Below, piece by piece: positions 16,063 through 24,462 of a stretch of 37,330 bases of DNA. The DNA is taken from contig CACAFZ010000007.1 in NCBI GenBank assembly GCA_902531885.1, positions 1-37,330 of the forward strand. The letters run 5' to 3'. Within the stretch, counting starts at the first letter, position 1. Each line of letters opens with the position of its first letter. The position numbers were made by a program, and so were the translations under genes. A model generated the notes under the pieces. It saw only the letters and a program-made list of their open reading frames with translations. It had not been told where the DNA came from and did no database searches. This DNA is from an uncultured Pelagibacteraceae bacterium. GTDB lineage: Bacteria > Pseudomonadota > Alphaproteobacteria > Pelagibacterales > Pelagibacteraceae.

Positions 16063-17097
16063 ATGAATTACAGAAAATTAGGAAATACAGATATTAATGT
16101 TAGTACCATTTGTTTGGGTACTATGACTTGGGGGGAACAAAACACTCAAGATGAGGGATTTGAACAAATGGACTACTCATTAGATCATGGTATTAATTTT
16201 TTTGATACTGCAGAACTTTATGCTGTTCCACCTAAAGAAGAGACTTATGGTTATACAGAAAAAATTATAGGTAACTGGTTTGAAAAAACAAAAAAAAGAG
16301 ACAAAATTATATTAGCTACTAAAGTTGCTGGTCCAGCAAGAAATTACCTTAGAGGTGGTGAAAATAGTTTTGTAGGAAAAAACTTGGATGATGCTCTAGA
16401 AGATAGTCTTAAAAGACTAAAAACAGATTATATTGATCTTTATCAACTTCATTGGCCAGAAAGAAATGTAAATAGCTTTGGTAAGCTTGGATATGAACAT
16501 AAAGAAAATAAGTGGAATAGTTTTGAAGAAGTTTTAGAAAATTTAAACAAACATATTAAAAATGGAAAAATAAGATATGTTGGATTATCAAATGAAACTC
16601 CTTGGGGAGTAATGAAATTTCTTAAATTGTCAAAAGATAAAGTTTTACCAAGAATGATGTCAGTTCAAAATCCCTATAGCCTATTAAATAGATCTTATGA
16701 AGTAGGCTTAGCTGAAGTTTCGATAAGAGAACAAATTGGATGCCTAGCTTATTCGCCATTGGCAAGCGGATATTTAAGCGGAAAATATAGAAATGGCGCA
16801 TTCCCAAAAGGATCAAGAATGGAAAGAGATTTTGACTTTTGGACAAGATATAGAAAACCTAACACTGCAAAAGCTGTAGAAGAATATTACAAAATAAGTA
16901 AAAAATATGATCTAGATATAAGTCAAATGTCTATAAAATTTTGTGAAGTTCAGGATTTTATGACAAGTGTAATAATAGGAGCTACAACTATGGAGCAGTT
17001 GAAAACAAATATAGAAAGTGTAAAAGTTAAACTGAACAAAGAAGTATTAAAAGAAATCAATGAAGTACAAAAAATATATCCAAACCCATGTCCCTAA
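16063..17097 (+). CDS. tas: Aldo/keto reductase, Tas-like
   Basis: Cytosolic NADP(H)-dependent oxidoreductase with a TIM-barrel fold. The catalytic tetrad is visible: Asp48 and Tyr53 (FFDTAELYAVPP), Lys87 (LATKVAGPA) and His130 (YQLHWPER). The loop FFDTAELYAVPPKEETYG and the insertion near residue 138 before EEVLENLNKHIKNGKIRYVGLSNE are characteristic of the Tas subgroup. The NADP-site end reads SVIIGATTMEQLKTNI. Length 344 is normal. Physiological substrate unknown. It overlaps the following ialB gene by 10 nt. Confidence 0.92.
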   Translation: MNYRKLGNTDINVSTICLGTMTWGEQNTQDEGFEQMDYSLDHGINFFDTAELYAVPPKEETYGYTEKIIGNWFEKTKKRDKIILATKVAGPARNYLRGGENSFVGKNLDDALEDSLKRLKTDYIDLYQLHWPERNVNSFGKLGYEHKENKWNSFEEVLENLNKHIKNGKIRYVGLSNETPWGVMKFLKLSKDKVLPRMMSVQNPYSLLNRSYEVGLAEVSIREQIGCLAYSPLASGYLSGKYRNGAFPKGSRMERDFDFWTRYRKPNTAKAVEEYYKISKKYDLDISQMSIKFCEVQDFMTSVIIGATTMEQLKTNIESVKVKLNKEVLKEINEVQKIYPNPCP

Positions 17098-17600
17098 TTA
17101 AAAATATATTTATACACATATTTTTACTATTTTTTTTTAGTAACACCATAGTTCATTCTGAAGATTTAAAAAAAATCGGTAAGTTTAAAGATTGGGAAGT
17201 AATGGTACTAAACAATGATTCAGAAAAAGTTTGTTTTGCTCAAACAAAACCTGTTTTGCAATCACCAAAAGGTCAAACTAGAGAAGCAAGATTATTTGTG
17301 AGTTTTAGACCAAAAGATAAAATAGTAGATGAAATTAGTACTACCTCGGGATATGAATATAATACTCAAAATTCAATAAGAGCCAAATCGGGTAAAAATA
17401 AATATAAATTTGATATTTCTCAAGAAGGATTTGCTTGGATAGCGGATAATAAAATAGAAAAAAAAATGATACGTACGATGAAAAAGGGATCTAGAATCAT
17501 GGTTACAGGATTTAATAAGTCTGGATCGCAAACAATAGATCACTACTCTTTGTTAGGTTTTACAAAAGCTTATAACTCTGCCAAAAAAAATTGTACTTAA
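17088..17600 (+). CDS. Invasion-associated locus B (IalB) family protein
   Basis: Exported protein of 170 residues with a signal peptide at residues 1-24 (hydrophobic core to VHSED). The mature part shows the IalB pattern: FKDWEVMVLN, KVCFAQTKP with a single Cys in the first half, ARLFVSFRP, and the late stretch MKKGSRIMVTGFNKSGSQTIDHYSLLGFTKA followed by a C-terminal Cys (KKNC) that may pair with the first. The family is common in free-living alphaproteobacteria and its job is not known there, despite the name from Bartonella. Confidence 0.88.
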   Translation: MSLIKNIFIHIFLLFFFSNTIVHSEDLKKIGKFKDWEVMVLNNDSEKVCFAQTKPVLQSPKGQTREARLFVSFRPKDKIVDEISTTSGYEYNTQNSIRAKSGKNKYKFDISQEGFAWIADNKIEKKMIRTMKKGSRIMVTGFNKSGSQTIDHYSLLGFTKAYNSAKKNCT

Positions 17601-17605
17601 ATTAA

Positions 17606-18790
17606 ATGAAGTCAAAGAAGAAAATAATTCTCGCCTATTCAGGTGGGCTTGATACATCAATTATTTTAAAATGGCTTCAAGAAAATTATAATGCTGAAGT
17701 AATTGCATATACTGCAGATATAGGTCAAATAATTAACAAAAAAAAAATATATAGAAATGCTAAAAAACTTGGTGTTAAAAATATTATTATAAAAAATTTG
17801 AAAAATATCTTCGTAAAAGATTATGTTTATCCGATGATAAGAGGTCATGCATTATATGAAGGTGTTTATTTATTAGGCACATCAATTGCAAGACCATTAA
17901 TAGCTAAAGAACAAATAGCTATTGCAAAAAAATTTAAAGCTTATGCTGTATCACATGGTTCTACAGGCAAAGGAAATGATCAAGTAAGATTTGAACTTGG
18001 ATACCATTATTTTGGACCAAAAATAAAGATAATAGCTCCTTGGAGAATTTGGAAACTTAAATCAAGATCAGACCTTATAAAGTATGCAAAAAAAAATAAA
18101 ATACCAATACCAAAAGATAAAAAAGGTGAACCACCTTTTTCAATTGATGACAATTTATTTCATACTTCAACCGAAGGTAAGGTTTTAGAAAATCCTAAAA
18201 AATTTGCTCCTGAGTTTATTTTTCAACGAACAAACTCTCCAGAAAAAGCACCTAATAAATCTTCTTTTGTAACTATAGGCTTCAAAAATAGTAATCCAAT
18301 ATCTATCAATGGTAAAAAATTATCTCCATCAAAACTTTTAGAAAAATTAAATCTCATTGCTGGTAAAAATGGAATTGGTAGAGTTGATCTAGTTGAAAAT
18401 AGGTTTATTGGAATAAAATCAAGAGGAGTTTATGAAACTCCTGGTGGAACTTTATTAATTAATGCACATAGAGCTATGGAATCAGTAACATTAGATAAGG
18501 AAACTATGCATAAAAAAGATGAGATAATGCCAAAATATGCAGAACTAATTTATAATGGTTATTGGTATTCAAAAGCAAGATTTAAACTTCAAAAAATTGT
18601 TGATAGAAAAAGAAACAAAGTTAATGGAGCTGTTAAACTTAAACTATATAAAGGCAATATTACAATTATTTCTAGACAAACTAAAAGCAATGCTTATTCA
18701 ATGAAAAAAGTATCCTTTGAGGAAAACAAAACATTTAATAAATCAAACGTTGAAAAATTTATTAATTTTCACAAAAAAAAATTAAGGTAA
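17606..18790 (+). CDS. argG: Argininosuccinate synthase
   Basis: Joins citrulline and aspartate with ATP hydrolysis to AMP in arginine synthesis. The N-terminal PP-loop AYSGGLDTS (residues 10-18) binds ATP. SHGSTGKGNDQVRFELGYH carries the citrulline/aspartate site. Further family blocks are FSIDDNLFHTSTEGKVLENP and GRVDLVENRFIGIKSRGVYETPGGTLL. Length 394 is normal. It starts 5 nt after the ialB-like gene. argH is not in the window. Confidence 0.96.
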   Translation: MKSKKKIILAYSGGLDTSIILKWLQENYNAEVIAYTADIGQIINKKKIYRNAKKLGVKNIIIKNLKNIFVKDYVYPMIRGHALYEGVYLLGTSIARPLIAKEQIAIAKKFKAYAVSHGSTGKGNDQVRFELGYHYFGPKIKIIAPWRIWKLKSRSDLIKYAKKNKIPIPKDKKGEPPFSIDDNLFHTSTEGKVLENPKKFAPEFIFQRTNSPEKAPNKSSFVTIGFKNSNPISINGKKLSPSKLLEKLNLIAGKNGIGRVDLVENRFIGIKSRGVYETPGGTLLINAHRAMESVTLDKETMHKKDEIMPKYAELIYNGYWYSKARFKLQKIVDRKRNKVNGAVKLKLYKGNITIISRQTKSNAYSMKKVSFEENKTFNKSNVEKFINFHKKKLR

Positions 18791-18863
18791 TATTTGAATT
18801 ATTCTGCGTCAAAAATGCAAAATACTTAACAATTTATAAGTGTATAAGTTTTATTATTACAAA

Positions 18864-19247
18864 ATGGAAAAAATTACAAAAAATCTTCAATTCGTTTTAC
18901 TTACAGTAATTCTTATAAGCACTATAATTGCAGTTGGAATTGAAATTAAAGCAATGATTATTAATCAATCTGTTACATTAGCAGACTTACTTTTATTTTT
19001 TCTATACCTTGAAGTATTAGCAATGGTTAGAGTTTTTTGGGATGAACAATCAATCAGTATTACATTGCCTTTATTGATTGCAATTACAGCTCTATCACGA
19101 TTTATTATTTTACAGGGTAAAGAGATGGATCCAGCTGGATTAGTTTATGAAGCTGTTGCAATAGTACTTATAGCTTCAGCTATAGTGATACTTAGATTAA
19201 GACACAGTGATAAATTAGGACTTAAGGTAAAAAAAAATAAAAAATAA
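18864..19247 (+). CDS. PsiE-like membrane protein (phosphate-starvation-inducible E family)
   Basis: Four-helix small inner-membrane protein. The body matches the PsiE family: helix 1 near the N-terminus, then LADLLLFFLYLEVLAMVRVFWDEQSISITLPLLIAITALSRFIILQG, where LEVLAMVR and the ALSRFIIL helix are typical, and a last helix followed by RLRHSDK. I chose ATG at 18864. An in-frame GTG at 18840 would add eight residues rich in Tyr and Phe. The role of PsiE is unknown even in E. coli. It ends 4 nt before the stop of the convergent folD. Confidence 0.8.
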   Translation: MEKITKNLQFVLLTVILISTIIAVGIEIKAMIINQSVTLADLLLFFLYLEVLAMVRVFWDEQSISITLPLLIAITALSRFIILQGKEMDPAGLVYEAVAIVLIASAIVILRLRHSDKLGLKVKKNKK

Positions 19248-19251
19248 TTAT

Positions 19252-20097
19252 CTATTTTCGTAATTTTTTAAAACAATCTACTGTATTTTTTAACAGACAT
19301 GCAATGGTCATAGGACCAACTCCTCCAGGGACTGGAGTAAGTGCTCCTGCTACTTTAGAAACTTCTTCAAATGCAACATCTCCTACTACGCCTTTTTCTG
19401 TTTTGTTAATTCCAACGTCTATAACCACAGCTCCTTTTTTTACCCAGTCACCTTTAACTAATTCTGGTATTCCTACGGCTGCAATAATTATATCAGCTCT
19501 AAGACATTCTGTTTTTAAATCTTCAGTTTTTGAATGAGTGATAGTGACAGTACAATTTTCCTTAAGAAGCATTTGTGTCATTGGTTTTCCATTTAAATTT
19601 GATCTTCCAATTACTACTGCATGTTTGCCGCTTAAATTTTTTTCAACTTTTTTAAGTAATAAACTACATCCAAGTGGTGTGCATGGAATACTACTATCAT
19701 AACCTGAAGATAAATTACCAACGTTAGTAGGATGAAAGCCATCAACATCTTTCTTATAATCTATTGTTTCTATAACTTTTCTTTTATCAATATGTTTTGG
19801 AAGGGGTAGCTGAACTAATATGCCTGAAACTTTTTCATTATTATTGAGTTCTTTAATTTTGTCCAATAACACTTTTTCCTCTAAATTAGCAGGATATCTA
19901 ATTACCTCGGAGTTTATGCCAACTTCTTTTGCAAATTTTTCTTTATTTTTTACATAAATTTTGCTCGGTGGATCTTCACCAACCAAAATCACGGTTAATC
20001 CAGGAATAGCATTATACTTAGATTTGAGTTCGACTATTTTTCTTTTTAATTCTTCTCTAAGTTCAAGTGCTATTTTCTTTCCATCGATTAAAATCAT
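19252..20097 (-). CDS. folD: Bifunctional methylenetetrahydrofolate dehydrogenase/cyclohydrolase
   Basis: Interconverts 5,10-methylene-, methenyl- and 10-formyl-tetrahydrofolate in the cytosol. Visible: the active-site Tyr-x-x-x-Lys in KIYVKNKEKF, GILVQLPLPKHI, DVDGFHPTNVG, the NADP site GRSNLNGKPM and the signature PGGVGPMTIACLLKNT. Length 281 is normal. It heads away from the yggT/mscS/hemD/hemC run but lies on the same strand, 3 nt downstream of yggT, so it is probably the last gene of that operon. Confidence 0.96.
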   Translation of the reverse strand: MILIDGKKIALELREELKRKIVELKSKYNAIPGLTVILVGEDPPSKIYVKNKEKFAKEVGINSEVIRYPANLEEKVLLDKIKELNNNEKVSGILVQLPLPKHIDKRKVIETIDYKKDVDGFHPTNVGNLSSGYDSSIPCTPLGCSLLLKKVEKNLSGKHAVVIGRSNLNGKPMTQMLLKENCTVTITHSKTEDLKTECLRADIIIAAVGIPELVKGDWVKKGAVVIDVGINKTEKGVVGDVAFEEVSKVAGALTPVPGGVGPMTIACLLKNTVDCFKKLRK

Positions 20098-20100
20098 AAA

Positions 20101-20394
20101 TTAACTAAAAATTATCGGAGCTATGTAAAGCTTCATACACATTTCAATAAACCAGATCAACAAAAGAAGAATAATTGGCGAAATATCAAAAGCACCTAAA
20201 TTAGGTAAAAATCTTCTTATCCTATTTAAAATAGGATCTGTTAATCGATAAGTAAAATCTAAAATTGAATATACGAATCTATTAGATGTGTTAAGCACAT
20301 TAAAAGCGATCAACCAACTTATAATTACATTTGCTATCACAATGTAAGAATAAATTTTCAATATTTGAAGGACTAAATAAAAAATAGCTATCAT
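20101..20394 (-). CDS. yggT: YggT family membrane protein
   Basis: 97-residue inner-membrane protein with two membrane helices. Family features: YSYIVIANVIISWLIAFNVLN, TYRLTDPILNRIRRFLPNLGAFDISPIILLLLI. YggT proteins are linked to cell division, K+ tolerance and membrane organisation, without a defined biochemical activity. It overlaps mscS by 4 nt and precedes folD. Confidence 0.9.
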   Translation of the reverse strand: MIAIFYLVLQILKIYSYIVIANVIISWLIAFNVLNTSNRFVYSILDFTYRLTDPILNRIRRFLPNLGAFDISPIILLLLIWFIEMCMKLYIAPIIFS

Positions 20395-21476
20395 TTTTTT
20401 TCAACATAGATGGACTGGCTAGGAAACGCAAAAGATGCTTTATTTTTTTCTACAATTTGTTTAATTTCAATAGCAAGTCTCTCTTTAACTGCTAACCATT
20501 CATCCCAGTCATCTGTTTTTGTAAAACATCTAATATACATATCAATAGAACTATCTGAAAACTTATCTATTCTAACAGCATATCCATTTTCAACTTTATA
20601 ATCATCGTGACTTTTTATGTAATTTTCAATTTCATTTCTTATAGTTTTAAGTTGATCAACTGTAGTGTCGTACTGTAAATTTATAGTCCAACTTATTATC
20701 CAGCTTGTTGTTTCACTAATATTTATCACTGCATTTTCAGCAAATTGAAAATTTGGAATTATAGCAATTGATTTATCAAATTTTCTAATTGTTGTTGATC
20801 TAAAACCAATTTTTTCAACTATTCCTTCAATTATTTCTTCTACCAATATCCAATCACCAACTTTAAATCTTTTTTCTACTAAAACTAAAATTCCAGAAAT
20901 TAAATTTTTGAATAAGTCTTGAGCTCCTAGTGCAACTGCAACACCGAATAAACCTAAACCAGCAATAATGGGTCCTATTTTTATTCCCCATAGCTCAAGG
21001 ACTGCTGCTGTTCCTAAAATAAATATTAATATTTTTAATGATTTAATTATCCATCCTATTAATTCTTTTGTTAATAGTTTATCAAGACCACTCATTATGT
21101 AAGACACAGGCTCTATAATTTGATGAATAATCCAAAATATTAAAATTGTTATTAATGTTCTATTAACATTTTCTACAAAATTTTGAGTTCCTTCAGTAAA
21201 AGACATGTAATAGCTCGCAAAGAAAAAACCTAAAACTACAGGTAAAAATCTTGCAGGACCCTCCATTGCTCTTACAAAAGTATCGTCTAATTTATTAGTT
21301 GTTCTTTTTGAAATTAGCTCTAATTTTTTAACAATTAATCTTCCAATTAATCCCCTAAAAATTAGAAAAATTAAAAATATTGCAAGTCCAACAATTATTT
21401 CAATAAAGTTAATTCCTAAAATTCCTTTTTCCCAAACTGAAATAAATAAATCTTTAAAATTTTTAAATGCTTCCAT
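20391..21476 (-). CDS. mscS: Small-conductance mechanosensitive channel (MscS family)
   Basis: Inner-membrane channel that releases solutes on hypo-osmotic shock. Helices in the first 190 residues lead to the pore helix region GLGLFGVAVALGAQDLFKNLISGILVLVEKRFKVGDWILVE, the defining MscS stretch. The cytosolic beta and alpha/beta vestibule domains follow (GIVEKIGFRSTTIRKFDKSIAIIPNFQFAENAVIN). At 361 residues it is somewhat longer than E. coli MscS (286) owing to extra N-terminal helices. It ends with an overlap of 4 nt into yggT and starts 2 nt after hemD. Confidence 0.94.
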   Translation of the reverse strand: MEAFKNFKDLFISVWEKGILGINFIEIIVGLAIFLIFLIFRGLIGRLIVKKLELISKRTTNKLDDTFVRAMEGPARFLPVVLGFFFASYYMSFTEGTQNFVENVNRTLITILIFWIIHQIIEPVSYIMSGLDKLLTKELIGWIIKSLKILIFILGTAAVLELWGIKIGPIIAGLGLFGVAVALGAQDLFKNLISGILVLVEKRFKVGDWILVEEIIEGIVEKIGFRSTTIRKFDKSIAIIPNFQFAENAVINISETTSWIISWTINLQYDTTVDQLKTIRNEIENYIKSHDDYKVENGYAVRIDKFSDSSIDMYIRCFTKTDDWDEWLAVKERLAIEIKQIVEKNKASFAFPSQSIYVEKK

Positions 21477-21478
21477 AA

Positions 21479-22177
21479 TTATAATCTGTTTATTAAAAAT
21501 TCTTCTTCACCTGGATTAAACAAAAAAATCTTTTTCCATTTTATCTTATTTAGAACAGATGAAGTTTTTTCTCCTATACACATTAAGTTAGTATTCATCC
21601 AATAGTCAACAAGTTCATATTTATTAATCAAATTTAAGAAATTATTTCCACTATTTTGCGAATAAATAAACACTACTTCAGGTATGTTTTTTTTTAATTT
21701 TTCTACAAAATCAATATCTAAAGTCTCAATAGGCTCTACACAATAATTAATAAGTCTATAAATTGAGTAACCCTCTTTAATTAAATCGTTTTCTAAATTA
21801 GATGACACTACTTCTCCACTTACATATAATAATTTGCCATCTTTATTGTTAATATTTTGTAAAATTATTTCTTTTAAATTATTTACATTTCCCTCTGCAG
21901 AAAATACGTTTTGAAAACCTGAAGATAGCGCCATTTTTTCTGTTGCATTGCCAACACAAAAACAATTAATTTTTTTATTTATTTCATTTAAATTTAAATT
22001 TTTAACAGCGTTTGAACTTGTAAAAATTAAACAGTTATATTCAGAAAAATTAATTGGATTGTATTTTTTTTTTTTAACTTTAATTACTGGAAAATGTGAA
22101 ACATTATGTCCAAGATTTTTAAATCTTAATATTAAGCTCTGAGAATCTTCAATCGGTCTAGTTAATAATATATGCAT
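21479..22177 (-). CDS. hemD: Uroporphyrinogen-III synthase
   Basis: Closes hydroxymethylbilane to uroporphyrinogen III in haem synthesis. The protein is 232 residues, with the two-domain HemD layout: LLTRPIEDSQSLILRFKNLGHNVSHFPVI at the start, FTSSNAVKNL near residue 52, LLYVSGEVVSSNLENDL near 113 and FIYSQNSGNNFLNL in the second domain. HemD sequences are weakly conserved, so the position directly after hemC, with 1 nt between them, adds strong support. Confidence 0.9.
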   Translation of the reverse strand: MHILLTRPIEDSQSLILRFKNLGHNVSHFPVIKVKKKKYNPINFSEYNCLIFTSSNAVKNLNLNEINKKINCFCVGNATEKMALSSGFQNVFSAEGNVNNLKEIILQNINNKDGKLLYVSGEVVSSNLENDLIKEGYSIYRLINYCVEPIETLDIDFVEKLKKNIPEVVFIYSQNSGNNFLNLINKYELVDYWMNTNLMCIGEKTSSVLNKIKWKKIFLFNPGEEEFLINRL

Positions 22178-22178
22178 T

Positions 22179-23090
22179 TTATTTTTTATATGATCCTTTT
22201 GATTTTTCTTTTAAAACTTCACCTATTCCATTTCCAAGCTCTTTAGCTAAATTTAAACTTTTTGTATCTTTAACAAAATATCTATTCTTTCCATCAACTG
22301 AAAATAACTCTGCAGATAGTGTAATATAATTTTCATTAAGAATAGAAATAGCACCTACTGGGGTATTGCAATCTCCTTCTAAAGTTTTTAATAGCTCTCT
22401 TTCAGCTGTAACGCAAACATTAGTTTTATCGTGATTAATTTTTTTTAAAATTTCATATATTTCATTATCATTTTTTCTACATTGAACTGCTATAACGCCC
22501 TGTCCAACACTTGGAATAATTTCTTCAACTGAAAATTCTTGTGTAATATATTTATTTAAATTTAATGTATCAATTCCAGCTTTGGATAAAATAATTGCAT
22601 CATATAAACCATCATTTAATTTTTTTATTCGCGTGTCTACATTCCCTCTGATTAATTTATAGATCAAATCCTCTCTTTTTTGCTTAAGTTGATACTCTCT
22701 TCTAAATGAAGAGGTGCCTATTATTGATTTAGATTTAAGTTCATTAAATTTAATATTGTTTCTGCTAATTAAAATTTCATTTGGATAATTTCTTTTTAAA
22801 AAACAATTTGTCATTAAGCCATCAGTTTCAATAGAAGGCATATCTTTTAATGCGTGAACTGCTAAGTCGATCTTATTTTCTAAAAGTTCTATTTCTATTT
22901 TTTTTGAAAACATGCCTTTGCCACCTACGTCTGAAAGTCTATCTTTTTGATTTATGTCTCCTGCTGTAACTATTGGTTTTATCTCAACATTAATTGGTAA
23001 GTTTTTAATTATTTGAGCTTTAACTTTGTTTGAGTAAATTAATGCCAATTTACTTCCTCTTGACCCAATAATTATTTTATCTCTTTTCAT
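22179..23090 (-). CDS. hemC: Hydroxymethylbilane synthase (porphobilinogen deaminase)
   Basis: Polymerises four porphobilinogens into hydroxymethylbilane. Clear blocks: IIGSRGSKLALIYSN, GKGMFSKKIE, DLAVHALKDMP (with the catalytic Asp), GTSSFRREYQLK, IRGNVDTRI, and GDCNTPVGA where Cys241 attaches the dipyrromethane cofactor. Length 303 is normal. It is the first gene of the hemC-hemD-mscS-yggT-folD run and divergent from tsaD across a 55-nt AT-rich gap that must hold both promoters. Confidence 0.96.
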   Translation of the reverse strand: MKRDKIIIGSRGSKLALIYSNKVKAQIIKNLPINVEIKPIVTAGDINQKDRLSDVGGKGMFSKKIEIELLENKIDLAVHALKDMPSIETDGLMTNCFLKRNYPNEILISRNNIKFNELKSKSIIGTSSFRREYQLKQKREDLIYKLIRGNVDTRIKKLNDGLYDAIILSKAGIDTLNLNKYITQEFSVEEIIPSVGQGVIAVQCRKNDNEIYEILKKINHDKTNVCVTAERELLKTLEGDCNTPVGAISILNENYITLSAELFSVDGKNRYFVKDTKSLNLAKELGNGIGEVLKEKSKGSYKK

Positions 23091-23145
23091 AAAACTTATT
23101 TATATTTCATACTTATAGTTTAATTATATTAATATAAAATTTATT

Positions 23146-24219
23146 ATGAGTAAAAAAACTATTATACTTGGAATAGAATCTAGCTGTGACGAGACTGCAG
23201 TTTCAATTATAGAAGATAGTGAAAGTGGTATTCCTAAAATACTATCCAATATAATTTCAAGTCAAGTTGATGTTCACAAGGAATTTGGGGGTGTTGTTCC
23301 AGATTTAGCTGCCAGATCTCACTTAGAAAAAATTGATTTAATTGCAAAAAAAGCAATTAAAGAAAGTGGTATACATCTAAGTAAAGTTTCAGCAATTGCT
23401 GCAACAGCAGGTCCGGGTTTAATTGTTTGTTTAACTGTAGGATTAAATTTTGGTAAGGCCATGGCAGCATCATTGAATATACCTTTTATAGGAGTTAATC
23501 ATTTGGAGGGTCATGCTCTAAGTCCGAAATTACATTCAAAACTTAACTATCCATATTTGCTTTTACTAATTTCTGGAGGTCACAGCCAATATTTAATAGT
23601 GAATGGTCTTGGAAATTATAAAAGAATTGGAACAACAATAGATGATGCTTTAGGGGAAGCATTTGACAAAACAGCAAAACTTTTAGGGATTGAATTTCCA
23701 GGAGGTCCACAATTAGAAAAATTTGCTAAAAAAGGAGATCCAAATAAATTTGATCTTCCTAAACCTATTATAAGTAAAGGTGGCTGTAATTTATCTTTTG
23801 CAGGATTAAAAACAGCAATTTTGAGAATAACAAAAAAAATTAAAACTAATCAAGAAAAGTTTGATCTTGCTGCTTCATTTCAGAAAACAATTGAAGAAAT
23901 TTTATATATAAAAACAAAAGTTGCTTTTCAAGAATTTAGAAAAATAAATTCTCAAGATGAAAGTTCTTTTGTTGTAGCTGGAGGTGTTGCAGCAAATAAA
24001 GGAATTAGAGAAAAATTAATTACAGTGAGTAAAGAAAATAATTTTAAATCTATTTTCCCTGATCTTAAATTGTGCGGAGATAATGCTGCAATGATTGCAA
24101 TGGTAGGTTTGGAAAAATATAAAGTTAAACAATTTGATAGCTTAGATTTAGCTGCAAATCCAAGATTACAGCTTGACGAAAACGCAAAATTTTTAAAAGG
24201 TGCCGGAGTTAAGCTTTAA
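23146..24219 (+). CDS. tsaD: tRNA N6-threonylcarbamoyladenosine transferase TsaD
   Basis: Catalytic ATPase-fold subunit that installs t6A37 on ANN-decoding tRNAs. Visible: GIESSCDETAVSI near the start, the metal-binding NHLEGHALS (His119, His123), LLLISGGHSQYL, TIDDALGEAFDKTAKLLG, GGPQLEKFA, FVVAGGVAANKGIR and CGDNAAMIAMVG. Length 357 is normal. Downstream the sequence leaves the usual compact pattern: a 243-nt non-coding gap leads to the lectin gene. Confidence 0.97.
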   Translation: MSKKTIILGIESSCDETAVSIIEDSESGIPKILSNIISSQVDVHKEFGGVVPDLAARSHLEKIDLIAKKAIKESGIHLSKVSAIAATAGPGLIVCLTVGLNFGKAMAASLNIPFIGVNHLEGHALSPKLHSKLNYPYLLLLISGGHSQYLIVNGLGNYKRIGTTIDDALGEAFDKTAKLLGIEFPGGPQLEKFAKKGDPNKFDLPKPIISKGGCNLSFAGLKTAILRITKKIKTNQEKFDLAASFQKTIEEILYIKTKVAFQEFRKINSQDESSFVVAGGVAANKGIREKLITVSKENNFKSIFPDLKLCGDNAAMIAMVGLEKYKVKQFDSLDLAANPRLQLDENAKFLKGAGVKL

Positions 24220-24220
24220 T

Positions 24221-24271
24221 ATGTCAAAGAAATTATGGCTAATGAAACCAAAGCTTGTAGTACATCAATAA
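24221..24271 (+). pseudogene. Possible remnant of an EVE-domain gene start after tsaD
   Basis: One base after the tsaD stop an ATG opens a 16-codon frame, MSKKLWLMKPK then LVVHQ and stop. Its LWLMK resembles the YWLLK that begins the intact EVE-domain gene at 26588. The frame breaks exactly where the first TGTAGTACATC copy begins (24256). One reading is that the ancestral EVE gene followed tsaD directly and was cut by the insertion that brought the lectin gene. The match is too short to prove this; it may be chance. Confidence 0.3.
24256..24266 (+). repeat. Single copy of the TGTAGTACATC motif
   Basis: This 11-mer recurs exactly at 24352-24362 and with one change at 26496-26506. Here it opens a short inverted repeat: TGTAGT at 24256-24261 is mirrored by ACTACA about 11 nt later. 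It lies at the tsaD-side edge of the anomalous 24220-24462 gap. The rest of that gap (24282-24346 and 24372-24462) shows no gene or recognisable RNA, apart from a weak G-U-rich hairpin around 24381-24408. Confidence 0.5.
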
Positions 24272-24346
24272 GACTACACTGACTCCCACCAACCTTTACC
24301 TTATCTTTTCAATTAAAAATGTTGATTAAAGCTGATTTTAAAATGT

Positions 24347-24371
24347 AAATGTGTAGTACATCGTGTAATAC
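24347..24371 (+). repeat. Left direct repeat flanking the lectin-autotransporter gene
   Basis: This 25-bp sequence matches 26491-26515 at 23 positions and in the same orientation. It is built of two tandem GTGTARTAC units, 3 nt apart (12-nt period), preceded by AAAT. The similarity extends a little upstream as CTGATTT followed by AT-rich bases. The two copies bracket one gene of about 2 kb, as expected for attachment-site or recombination repeats. A repeated operator site is an alternative. Confidence 0.75.
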
Positions 24372-24462
24372 CGATTTTAAAGGGAGTGTTCTGTTGCCAG
24401 GTGCTCCAAGAATATTAACTGACATTTAATTAAAATTTAGTTAAATTTCCAAAAAAAAAATT

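Noticed and set aside
24221..24462. Integron-type attC site or tRNA attachment site before the lectin gene
   Set aside because: No GTTRRRY/RYYYAAC core pairs and no tRNA-like fold were seen; the repeats are a different motif.
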